DNA from: Larix kaempferi
Lineage: Eukaryota; Streptophyta; Pinopsida; Pinales; Pinaceae
Length of the DNA stretch: 64,000 nt
Assembly (NCBI GenBank): GCA_027924585.1
Contig: BSBM01000092.1
Coordinates: 10,571,001-10,635,000 of the forward strand
Direction: 5' to 3'
The notes beneath the pieces are model-generated. The model had not been told where the DNA came from. It saw only the letters and a list, made by a program, of their open reading frames with translations, and did not search any database. Both the position numbers and the translations under genes were made by a program. Below, one piece after another: positions 23,433 through 33,220 of this stretch. Numbering within the stretch: position 1 is the first letter of the stretch; every line of letters begins with the position of its first letter.

Positions 23433-23650
23433 ATTTTTTTTTTCAAATGATTGTTCACCATTTGTTAGAGGGCTACATCCATCAAGAAATTTCCAACACC
23501 TGTTATTCCGGAGAATCAAGGTCTAACCAACATTACAATCATTACATAGTCAAAGTCTGCTCCCAAGGAGCAAATGTCACAAAGCGAGATTTGAACCCGA
23601 GTGGGGAGGACAACAACATTCCTCCCAACCACCCGATCTACACTCAATTG
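23433..23650 (-). mobile_element. tRNA-derived SINE
   Basis: On the minus strand the element starts near AGTGTAGATCGGGTGGTTGG (A-box-like, about 23621-23638). About 35 bp later it has GGTTCAAATCTCGC (23583-23596), a good match to the RNA polymerase III B box. It then runs to CATTTG followed by an A-rich tail (plus-strand TTTTTTTTTT at about 23433). Length, box spacing and poly-A tail fit a plant tRNA-derived SINE of the Au type. The flanks are too AT-rich to define a target duplication. Confidence 0.65.
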
Positions 23651-23819
23651 ACAATTTTGTTTTTGTTTTTTGTTTTTTATTTTTTATTTTTACAAATTTA
23701 ATGTGTTTTTTTATAATAAAAAAATTCAAAATTGTTTTATTTTCAAAACTTTCAAGTTATTTTGGTCATTAAAAAAAATTACAAATTATGTTGTGATTTT
23801 TAAATGCCTATAATGCTAA

Positions 23820-24330
23820 CCCAACAAAAGAAAACAGTGTTACTGGTAGCATCTCTTTTCGATTTGAAGATTGGTTTTGATATTTTTGTTGCAATGGTGT
23901 TGACTGTTAGGATCGCAATTTCAAACAAGTTGTAATTTTAGCCTAAAAAAGGGATGCCATAGTTATTTTGGGTGATTTTTTTAGCACCATTTTGGGGTTT
24001 TTGATGAAACAACACTGGTTGTTAAGGTCAAGATTTCAAACAAGATGTAATTTTAACCCCAAATAAAAATGAGGGTGACTCTAGGAGAACTATTTTTCGA
24101 TTTGGAGACTCATTTATGGTTTTGATTGCAATGGCATCGATCGTGGTCAACTAGGGGTTTAAAAAAAAATTTAGCCTTAAAAAAATGTGCTACTGATAAC
24201 ATCAATTTTCAATTAAGGGGTGAAAATAGCCTCTAAATGCAATCTATAAAAAATGAGAACTCTCGAGGGTTCTTGTCAAGTTGTATAATATGTTTCAATT
24301 GAATCAATCAATCATGCCAATTTTTAAATT
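23820..24330 (-). repeat. Right arm of the large inverted repeat
   Basis: Read on the minus strand this arm gives TACAACTTGACAAGAACCC, then units with AAGGCTAAATTT, GCCATTGCAATCAAAACC and TCACCCTCATTTTTATTT, then AACACCATTGCAAC. These align with the left arm at 21860-22400. The arms are about 80-85% alike by eye and are separated by about 1.4 kb. Confidence 0.75.
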
Positions 24331-25415
24331 TATGGGTTATATAAATTAGGGCTTATGCCTCTTGGTGCTTTGGATCCGTTCACACTAAAAATATAAGATG
24401 CCAATGTACTTAAGTGAATAAACATGGATCTTTCTAGACCAATACTAAGATATTGAACAATTATAACTCATGCCTCAAATGTTTATAGCTAGGTTTATAT
24501 TATTCCTATTGATTGATATAGCAATTTAGGGTCATAAACAAAATCAAACTCAAAATGCAAAATACTTTGAAAGTTTGATGTTAGACGATAATTGAAACAA
24601 TCAAGTTCATTCACATGGCAATTAAGTAGGAGTTACTATCTAAAAAAATGTAGACACCCAATACTAAGCACTCATGGGAGAAATAATAGAGAGGGTGTTG
24701 GAATAAGGAATTAACAAAATATTGAATTTCATGGTTTATGAAACTATTATTGCTTCGTGCATCTATAGATATGCAATTTACCTTTACAAACTCCTAAATT
24801 GGGAAGAAGTTTTAGGCGAAATTTACAAAACATACCATAGCACTAGAGTCATGCATAGTTAGTGAAGGGTTGACTTCAAGTCACACAAACCCAACTTATG
24901 TATAACAAGGACCCAGGGGTGCTAAAAAGATTGAATTTTATGACACTACTAGAGGCTTCAAAGACTAAATAGTTTAAGCTATGAAATTAATCAGTTATGT
25001 TGTGTTTCAATGTTTTAAAAATTCTTCAATTATATATATATATATTGTCACTCCCAACTTGTCATTGCAAATTTGGGGAAAACTTCTAGCCATATCAGTT
25101 ACTTGTACCCTCATTCCAGAAACTTGTGCAACATAGATTTTATGTTATCGCTAGATCTATCATTTTCACATTAACTATGTACTTGTAACTTTGACATTTT
25201 GCACAGTCATAACATTTTGTTGATTAACGTGTTTATATATCTATAAACTATTATGATTTGAATGAGTTGTTTTAGGTTGACTGAGGTTAATTATAATGCG
25301 ATTTGATGTTTTAGAATCCATCTTAGTTTTGAAATTTTAAATCCAATTTCATTTATATTGTGCTTTGTATCTCTAGGTCTTGTAATGGAGTTGACTCTAG
25401 GATATTGATGTCTAG
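24331..25415. other. AT-rich spacer, no gene seen
   Basis: No frame, repeat or terminal structure recognised. A short AT run lies at 25033-25046. Confidence 0.4.
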
Positions 25416-26440
25416 GCTTTTATTGCACCGAGAGGAGCAAGGTGCTCTACAGCCCAATAATGGGGAGATGTTGTCACATAAGGTAATAAATCGTAACATT
25501 ACATTAACAAAAATAAAAACCAGCGTAGATCTATCTCAAACCCGGATCTATCAAGCACCAAGAGGGATCCAATTTCTTGAGGTGTATTTCTTTTTTTAAA
25601 TTTAAAATCAAGAAATTTGATCTCTCTTGATTGATAGATCCGCATTTAAGTTTTAAGTTTTTATTTTATAAACGAATATCTATTTTTTAATTACTTTTCA
25701 TAATATTTTTATTTTATGAACCAACATGGATTTCTATATTTTATTTTATGAACCAACATTAATTTTTTAATTAATGTTTTCTATATTTTTTTATGTTGTT
25801 TTGATTTCCATTATATAGCCATTGATTTAGAAGGTGTTTTTCAAACGAAAATACCAAAACAAAATATATATTTATGGCCGACTTAATATATCATAATATA
25901 TATTACTTTTTACATTTTATTACTTTTTACAAATGTTACATGTTACATCCCTCATACTATTACTTTTTAGATTTTATTATATTAGAAAAACGTTACACGT
26001 TACAAGACCTCCCCCATACTATTACTTTTTATTTTTACATTTTATTATATTCGACAAACGACGTTACATGTGACATCCGTTACAAGATCTCCCCCATACT
26101 ATTACTTTTTACATTTTATTACTTTCGAAAACGTTACATGTGACATCCGTTACAAGATCTCCCATTTTATTATGTTCGGAAACGTTACATGTGACATCCG
26201 TTACAAGATCTCCCCCATACTCGGCTGTAGAGCACCTCTCTGCGCAATTAATTAAAAAAATCATGTTGACTCAGAAAATAAAAAATTATGCGAAGTGAAT
26301 AAAAAAATCGAAGTCGGCTTATAAAATAAAAAAATTAAAACTTAAACCTAGATCTATAAGCAAAAGAGGATTAAAAAAAAATTACACCTCAAGAAATTGA
26401 ATCCCTCTCAGTTATCTAGATTTAAGATGGATCTATGCTG
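25416..26440. repeat. Dispersed repeat family R, composite inverted copy 3
   Basis: The forward end block TTTTATTGCACCGAGAGGAG / AAGGTGCTCTACAGCCCAA begins it. At about 25515 the reversed block ATCAAGCACCAAGAGGGATCC follows and leads to a reversed end block, CTCCCCCATACTCGGCTGT and AGAGCACCTCTCTGCGCAA (26211-26245). Then 26250-26440 is again forward, ending TCAAGAAATTGAATCC and TTTAAGATGGATCTATGCTG. So end blocks in opposite orientation bracket about 830 bp, and the whole looks like two nested copies of the family. Confidence 0.65.
25900..26225. repeat. Tandem repeat, CCCCCATACTATTACTTTTT units
   Basis: Four to five copies of a 60-95-bp unit: CCCCCATACTATTACTTTTT, then ACATTTTATTA, then AAACGTTACATGTGACATCC, then GTTACAAGATCT. 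The last three copies (from 26040) are nearly identical, so the array grew recently. The two ORFs here (25874-26143 and 26070-26255) are products of the repeat. Confidence 0.8.
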
Positions 26441-26916
26441 CTTGTATTTTGTACATGTATATAAGCTTTAAATTTAATGATATCGCTCTGTCACCTGTGT
26501 TTAGTGTTGCTTATTGACCCACTGATAAAGTAGGCATCCTCTATATTCGCTAAGTGGAGAAGGGATGATATCGAGTCCTCAAATCTGACAGGTTTATAGA
26601 TGACTTGAATTCCACCAAATAACCCTTGTGAATAGCCACGAGACAAATTTAAGTTGCTCAGGATAGCGCTTTATTTTTGTAGCCATGAACCTCATAAGAT
26701 AATCCGTTAAAGGCATTATTTGATCTGGTGATTACAGTTGCCTGTGCAAAACAACTAAAAGCCAACCCAAGTAGAATTGACCTTGAGATTTCAGAGTTAC
26801 TGCAACATCATAAGAGTGTTTATTGATCAATACTGCCACAACACAACTTTTGACCATACTGGACAGTATATCCAATTCCGTTAGATTCCATGGGTACTGT
26901 AAACAAGTGAGTAAAT
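26441..26916. other. 3' flank of the phosphatase remnant
   Basis: No coding sequence is visible. It would include the 3' untranslated part of the minus-strand phosphatase gene. No clear AATAAA signal was identified on that strand. Confidence 0.35.
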
Positions 26917-27732
26917 TTAGCTTCCTGATGTAGGTTCAACATGGGGATACCAATATCTATTATAAAACCATTGGGAATCACCAACTACAGCATCTCCATC
27001 TTGATTACGATGCCAGTGGTAGTAAGCATGTGTCCTGTTTTTAATTTCAAGGATTGCATGGCCAAAGCTAGCTTCGCGGAATGCTGAATATTGGGGCTGT
27101 GGTTCAGTAAAGCTGCAGCCATTTACCATACAGATCACTAAAATATTCATAGAAATTAGATAACTTCATTATTGTGATTAAAGTTTCGAAAATGATGGTG
27201 ATAGCAAAACCTAAAGCCCTGGAGTAGCATAATAACATCTGAAAAGGAGAGAAAACATGTTCAACTTACTTGGCTGCAAGGCCTTCCAGATTTCCTCCAT
27301 CACCAATAGTAATGTAAACAGGTGAAGATAGATCAAACACAGGTGTACACTCTCCATTTACTATGTTGTAGGCAACATTTGATACACGTTTCTGCAAACC
27401 CAAATGCTCTATTCACTCATTCATATTTTTGAAGTTGTGCTTAAGAACAGGAATTAATTTATCCTATACAAATAAAATTAAGTTGAAAATGTGGAATAGT
27501 TTGAAACTTACAGATCTCTCATAAGCATGAACATGACCAGCGAAGACAATGTCAACCCTGTATTTTGTAAACCAGGACTCATATTGGACTCGCATAGACT
27601 CTCCTTCCATGAAATGGTAGTTGTTGCTATTGTACCATGGGCTGTGCATAAGCACAATCAACCATGGAGTCTCTTTTCTGTTAAGCTTTGGAAACTCCTG
27701 CTCGAGCCACCTATATTGGGGAGTATACTTTC
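26917..27732 (-). pseudogene. Purple acid phosphatase, last three exons only
   Basis: Three exons with good splice sites and one continuous reading phase. Exon A (27512-27732) codes [49 protein letters not shown] and [12 protein letters not shown]. Exon B (27270-27391) codes [19 protein letters not shown] and [17 protein letters not shown]. Exon C (26917-27112) codes [34 protein letters not shown] and WFYNRYWYP. The VxMH and GHxH metal-ligand motifs of purple acid phosphatases are intact. The family's N-terminal half, with the GDxG, GDxxY and GNHE motifs (about 280 of some 460 residues), is not found upstream. The remnant is therefore 5'-truncated. Intact members hydrolyse phosphate esters at a dinuclear metal centre and are secreted or vacuolar. 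Confidence 0.92.
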
Positions 27733-28440
27733 CTGCACATTGATTATAAAGCATTTAGAACAGATGAAGAGATGCATGCACTTAGTCTTTAGCAAAAGTT
27801 AATTAGCTGCAATACCAAAATTCCATTTGCATCTATAAATATATTTGATTTACAGTGTAAAAAATACCAGTGGCATAGTAAATTCCAATCCTTTTGTGGT
27901 ACTTATTGGGATGCCTTGTTTCAATCATATAATCCTTTTGAAGGTGACTAGAACCCTTCCCGTCAACCTTCTTCAGAGGTATATAGGAATCAATCAATGC
28001 TTACAACTTTAAATAGGTCATTTGGATTACTCTAAACACTGTTAGCCTGTGTGTGTATTGTCATGTGGATTAGATCATTCATTGAACCTTATCATCTAAG
28101 GAAGGACAAGTCCTGACAAGGTTACCATAGGTGAACCTGTGGTAGAATCATTGACAACAGCAATATGCAAACCATAGTGAACTTTTACAGGAGTCAAGGA
28201 TGTTAAAATTTGGGCAGCATCGAGAGCCATTCTCTAGGAAAATTGGCATCAGCCTGGGGCTGAAGTTGATTACATGAGATCTCCTTAAGTAAAGAAGATG
28301 ACAGCAATCTCAAAGAAGACCCTTTCTTATGATGAAGATTCAAGAAGAAAAGGTTGACCATTGAAAGTGTGAAGAAGACCAATGTATAGTTATGAGAAGT
28401 TATAAAGTTGAGTCTGGGAGACTCAAGTTAGAAGCACTTG
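27733..28440. other. Upstream of the phosphatase exons, 5' exons not found
   Basis: The acceptor CACATTGTGCAG-type sequence at 27733 implies an intron to the right. Up to about 28000 the minus strand has an open piece (GSSHLQKDYMIETRHPNKYH) that does not match the phosphatase family and is not identified. Beyond that I see nothing recognisable before the tandem LTR-like units begin. Confidence 0.4.
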
Positions 28441-28449
28441 GAAGACCAT

Positions 28450-31400
28450 CTCATTGTGTAAAACACATCTTATGTGTTAGTTAGACTTCTTCTCTCCTAA
28501 GCACACATATGTGTGAGGTTTCTCATGAAGAAAGGAAGAGAGCTTATCTCTTCTATGACATGTATGGACCATATCCATCACAAGAAGACATAACGTCTTG
28601 ATAAAAGGTGATGGAAATCTTGTGCCCATGAATAAAGGGTCATAAAGACCTAGCGCACACCTAGAAGAGGTCATGAACACCTAGCGCTCATGAAAAGAAA
28701 GACATAAAGACCTAGCACCCAAGTCAACTAAGGAAAAAGAAAGTGGAAAAACAACTTAACCCTAAGATGCTTCTAGAAGGCTTGAGGAAAGGCTATATAA
28801 GAGCCTCAAGCGAGTCATTCCAAATATTTGCAGCCTGGCGCTCTTATTCTGGGTATAGCGCACTGTGGAGGAGAGGCACTTGACAAGGGTTTTTCATGCT
28901 TGTATGACCTAGCGCTCTTGCTAGGAATCTTGGGTTGCTTGAGGAGGACCTAGCGCTACAAATAGGAGGACTAGCGCTCACTAGCTCACTCTTGGAGGCC
29001 TAGCGTACCAGCTAGGTTTTGATACTTGAGGCCTGTTATCACCTATTTTGTACAAATATTTGAAACCTTATTGGGCCGCCAGTGTTGGGACACATCAGTG
29101 TTCACTTCCAGAGTATCTGGGTTTCAGAATGCAGCAGTTAGCCAGTTTTATTTTTGAGTCGACATGACCATGGCCCCATGGGGGTTTGTAATAAAGTGTG
29201 CTAGTAGGATCTGAGTGTCTCGGTTCCCCATGACTTGATTAAGCAACCAAGGTATTCCTGGGAGTTTTTTCCCTTGTCAATTATACTTTTCCTATAGACG
29301 AGCTATAATCGATGAGGTTTTCTCCCGCTTCCTCCAAAGCTGGAATGCCCGATTTTGAAAATTTTAGCCATGGGGGGTTATTAGAGACCAACTAATGTAT
29401 ATAAGCCTACTAGACACTATTAGAATAGGTTTTGGTCATGTCCCAAGTCCATAAAACCCTCAAAAAAAAAATTGAAAAAATTTTACCGGATCCGTCGAAT
29501 TTGGGTTTTTAATTATTTTTTAAATTTAATAAATTTATCTATAGTTTAAATAGAAAAATAATAAATTATAATATGTCAGTCATCCGAGGTCCGAATTCAG
29601 TGATTGCTGGCTCGTTTCATAAGCCAAAAATCACACATGACCTATGGGCCAGCTAGATCCAAGTTTCAGATGTCATTTAGGCCTCGTAATTAATATTTTC
29701 TCTGAAAAGCCATTTACAGAGAAATTATTAATTAAAATAATAAAAATGATTATTTTGGAGATAACCAAATCTCTCCAAAATAATCCAAATGGAATAAAGT
29801 AAAAGGCTAAATGACATGGCACTCAGCATTTATGAAGATTCCAATCATCTCCAAGCAGCTTCAGTCAACCATACAGTCAGCACAAGTCTAAGCTCCTTGA
29901 GTGAACTCGCCCTCCATGCATGCGAATTCGATTTGGTGATGTGGAGGTCGTATTAATTGATTTTTTGGTTGGTATGGAGTTACATTGAATGGAGTCGGGG
30001 CGCCTTGCCTAGGTGGAGGCCACCTCCCACTCCCACCTACCTTGATTTGCAATCGAATCTTGTTAACCTCCAAGCACCTACCTCTTAGCTCACATCAACC
30101 TCCTTCTTGAGCTCGAGTTCTACACATGGCAGCTCACATATGGTTGGTGATTATTCCAAAGTGGAGATGAGGGCGCCTAGCCTAGGTGGAGGCCACCTAC
30201 TCATCCCATTAAATGTAAGTCGATTTGTTTGGTGGAGATCAGCTCAAACTCGGCAATGACTTGGTGTTTAGATTGAAATTCGATTGGGGTTAGGTCACCA
30301 TTGGCTCCATTCAAGCCAATTCGACTTGGGCCTTTAGGTAGTCTTCTATTGCTATATAATGAGGCTCATTTTGCCTCATGGGCATGGATCTTTATGCATC
30401 GAAACTCTGAGCAATTGTATTTGAAATTATATTTAATAAAGTTGTGACTTTGGAGGTCAAATTCTTGGGGGCTCTTGGTGGCCATGCTTCATCACACTCT
30501 TGAGGTGATATTGTGTCATTCTTTCAAATGTTTATGATTATTTAGTTTTGATCTATATGCTTAGAAGGCTAACAATCTAGCACATGCATGTATATCTTCT
30601 CTATTCGCTTAAATCATATGTTATTTGCAGGTATTGCTAATGGTTTTGTGAGCTTTTGCAGGTTCTCCTTCACCCCAATTTTTGGCCAAAGATCTCTCTA
30701 CTTGTTAAGCACTAGCAAAAGAGGAGTCTCTTGCTTCACCATCAACTACTTTCAAAAAAACAAACTTCTTGGTTCTAAGCTTATATCTTCAAGCCCATAT
30801 TCACTAGATTAGCTTTCTCACCTATTTGTTTTGTCCATCCTCATCCTCTACAAACCATTATCCATCCTCTTGCCTAAGTTTTCCTCTTCCTTGTGTTTGG
30901 CTTGCTCTCGTCCCTTTCCTACCTCATAGCTCTCGTCCATCTAGCCTTCTCTAGCCCTCGTCCATCCCTTTCTTCCCTCCTAACTCTCGTCCATCCCTTC
31001 CTCCTCTCGTCCATCTAGTCTTCTCCTCCTCTCGTCCCATCCATTCCTTCCTCCTATCGTCCCATTCCCTCTTCCTCCTCTCGTCATTCCTCCTCCCTCC
31101 TCTCGTCCACCTACACAAAAGACATAAAACATAAAACAAGTTTAAAAGTTTGGTTAGTGTAGATTCATTTCATAAGTATAGATCTTGTCTTTTTTGCAAT
31201 AGATTAGATCTTTAACAATTTTACTTAGTATTTTCTAGCTTATGCTTTGAAAAATAGCATTAGGGCCTTAGATCTCACGTCATAGATTTCAAAAGTTTGC
31301 ATTGGAAAAATTAGTTTTGCATATAGGTTAGATCCTAGTTCTTGCATTTGTTTTTTAAAGTTGGATTTTGACTAATATCTAATGGGTACATTGTTGAAGT

Positions 31401-33220
31401 GAGTTTGAGCTTGTGTAGATCTTTTTTTTGAAGGAGGATAAAAGCTTGATAAGAACAATACTCAAAAGAAAGAGCAAAGTACATCTAAGGAGAAGACTTG
31501 TACCACAATAACAAATCTTGTATACTCTCCTTTTGTAATTAGCCATTAAGGGCTCATAAAGTATTGTTTTTGTTAAGTAGTTTTTTTTTTCTCTCAAAAG
31601 ACCTTTCAAGGGCTTCATCCCCAAAGGCACTTGTAACCGTTTAATAAAATTTTCAAGTGGAGGAGGCTCCACTTTTTGGGCTTCTTCCCCATTTGGGGAA
31701 GAGTGTTGGGTTTGTTTGGTTTGCTTAGCTTAGATCTTTACAATTCTTGTCTTAGAATAATTTGTTTTTATTTTGTCACTTCTTTTCCAAGCCTTGACCA
31801 GAGAAGAGCTAACTTTGGGATTGCATCCCAAAGGCCACATAACTTTGTGGTAGCTTCTCGTTCCCCCATCAGCTTCTTGTGGACATCCAGCTAGCTGGAA
31901 GGTTTCCAAGACTGGTGGCTTCTAGTGGTTGGCCTTGTTCAGAGGTTGATCCCACCTGTAGTGTAAATTTTTGCTTGGTAGAACACTAGATATTTCCGTT
32001 ATCTCATTTTATTTTGCAAGTAGTATGTTAGCAGTATTTCCATTGATTTGAGCTATCACATGTTTTGAGTTTCACAAAGTTTCAATATCTTGTATCACAA
32101 CTGCTTCTTGCTTCTTAAAATGAACAAAGCCTCTTGAACTTGGCCAAATCCAAGTCAAGAGCACTCTCTATCGAAGAGCATTGTTAGAATTTGCATCTTT
32201 CTTGCATTAGGCATTTTAATTTAGCAAGTCTCTTGAACTGCGGTCATAAGATCAAGTCAAGAGCGCTCTCTGTCGGAGAGTTGAACGGGTGCTCTAATAA
32301 TAAAAACTTTTCAACCCATACTTCCCTTTTAATTAATTTATCTTGGTTTTTTCCTACACCCGTATGCTCTACCAACCGGAAACGGTTGGGCTAGTACTCA
32401 GAAAGGTGCAGGACTTGTTAATTTCGCAAGTGATAATATTAATTAAAATTTTACCCCAAAACCCCAACCAAGACAAAATCACTGAGTTCTTCCTGAAAGA
32501 GGTGGTGCCGGGAATCCACTGTCAGACTCGAGGGCGGTCAAGCCGTAAGCACATTTGCCCTCTTTGCAATCTGGGTGCTCCCGACCTATCACCTAAAAGG
32601 TTGCCAGTGTTTTTCTTGGCTAAGGTTTCACTCCTTTTGATAACTTTGTTCTTAGCCTTAATAATCAAGACCACTAAAATCTTTAATTTTCCAAGATAAG
32701 TTGCAAAACGATCTCAAGAACTTTTTCTCGGACACTTGTATCAATCAACTCAATCACTCAAATATTATTTGATTCCATAAGGCACTGGTCCTTTATCATA
32801 TGTTTTATTTCCTTAATATCAATCTGGAGTACTTGCTTTAATTTTCATAAAGAGTGATTTGTTTATGATTCAGTGTATCTTTCATTTTCTCTTGCAACGT
32901 GGATTGCGTTATCTTGGTTTCATTTAAAGTATATTGTGTCTCTCACCTTCAAAACTCCTAAACAACACCCATCCACATCACAACATCAAAAAACATATAA
33001 AACACAAGAGCCTTAGACAACTCTTTGTAGGGACTAACCCCCTTGGCTTCGTTAGAAGTTAGCCTAAACGGAGGAGCTGGGATTCAGGTGACAGTACCTG
33101 GCTCATTGCTTGCCCCCAAGGCCACACCTCTCCCCACTTTCCAGTGAGGGAGACAACTTTTGAAAGATTTCTGCTGCTGGTGTGCACTTTGGCGGACAAC
33201 AAGGCCCAACACATTGCATG
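28450..33220 (+). repeat. LTR-like tandem unit, copy 1
   Basis: A non-coding unit of about 4.4 kb. Landmarks in order: CCTAGCGCT-rich start with CTATATAAG (28790); GCCGCCAGTGTTGGGACACA (29073); GACATGACCATGGCCCCATG; GAGGTTTTCTCCCGCTTCC; a second TATA box (CTATATAATG, about 30352) and AATAAAG (30430); pyrimidine-rich CTCTCGTCC array; TTGGGATTGCATCCCAAAGG (31817); GTGCCGGGAATCCACT (32507); CAGTACCTGGCTCATTGC (33094); GGCGGACAACAAGG (33193). All recur in the same order in copy 2. TATA boxes and AATAAA at matching positions suggest the unit derives from a very long LTR plus leader. No protein is coded. Confidence 0.75.
30830..31115 (+). repeat. Pyrimidine-rich CTCTCGTCC array in copy 1
   Basis: About a dozen copies of CTCTCGTCC(C)ATC-type words separated by CTTCCTCC. 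The same kind of array sits at 35390-35790 in copy 2 at the matching place but differs in length, so the arrays changed after the unit was duplicated. Confidence 0.75.

Noticed and set aside
27868-28000. Possible upstream phosphatase exon with RHPNKYHKRIGIYYATG
   Set aside because: The sequence does not match the segment expected before KYTPQ in purple acid phosphatases, and no donor site in phase was found.
28640-29010. Recurring CCTAGCGCT words as a possible regulatory array
   Set aside because: Spacing is irregular and the words are degenerate. I can only describe them as part of the tandem LTR-like unit.
30951-31139. Arg/Glu/Gly-rich ORF, and its opposite-strand counterpart in the 35.4-kb array
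   Set aside because: Produced by the CTCTCGTCC array. The matching array in the second unit gives a different sequence, so no protein is conserved.
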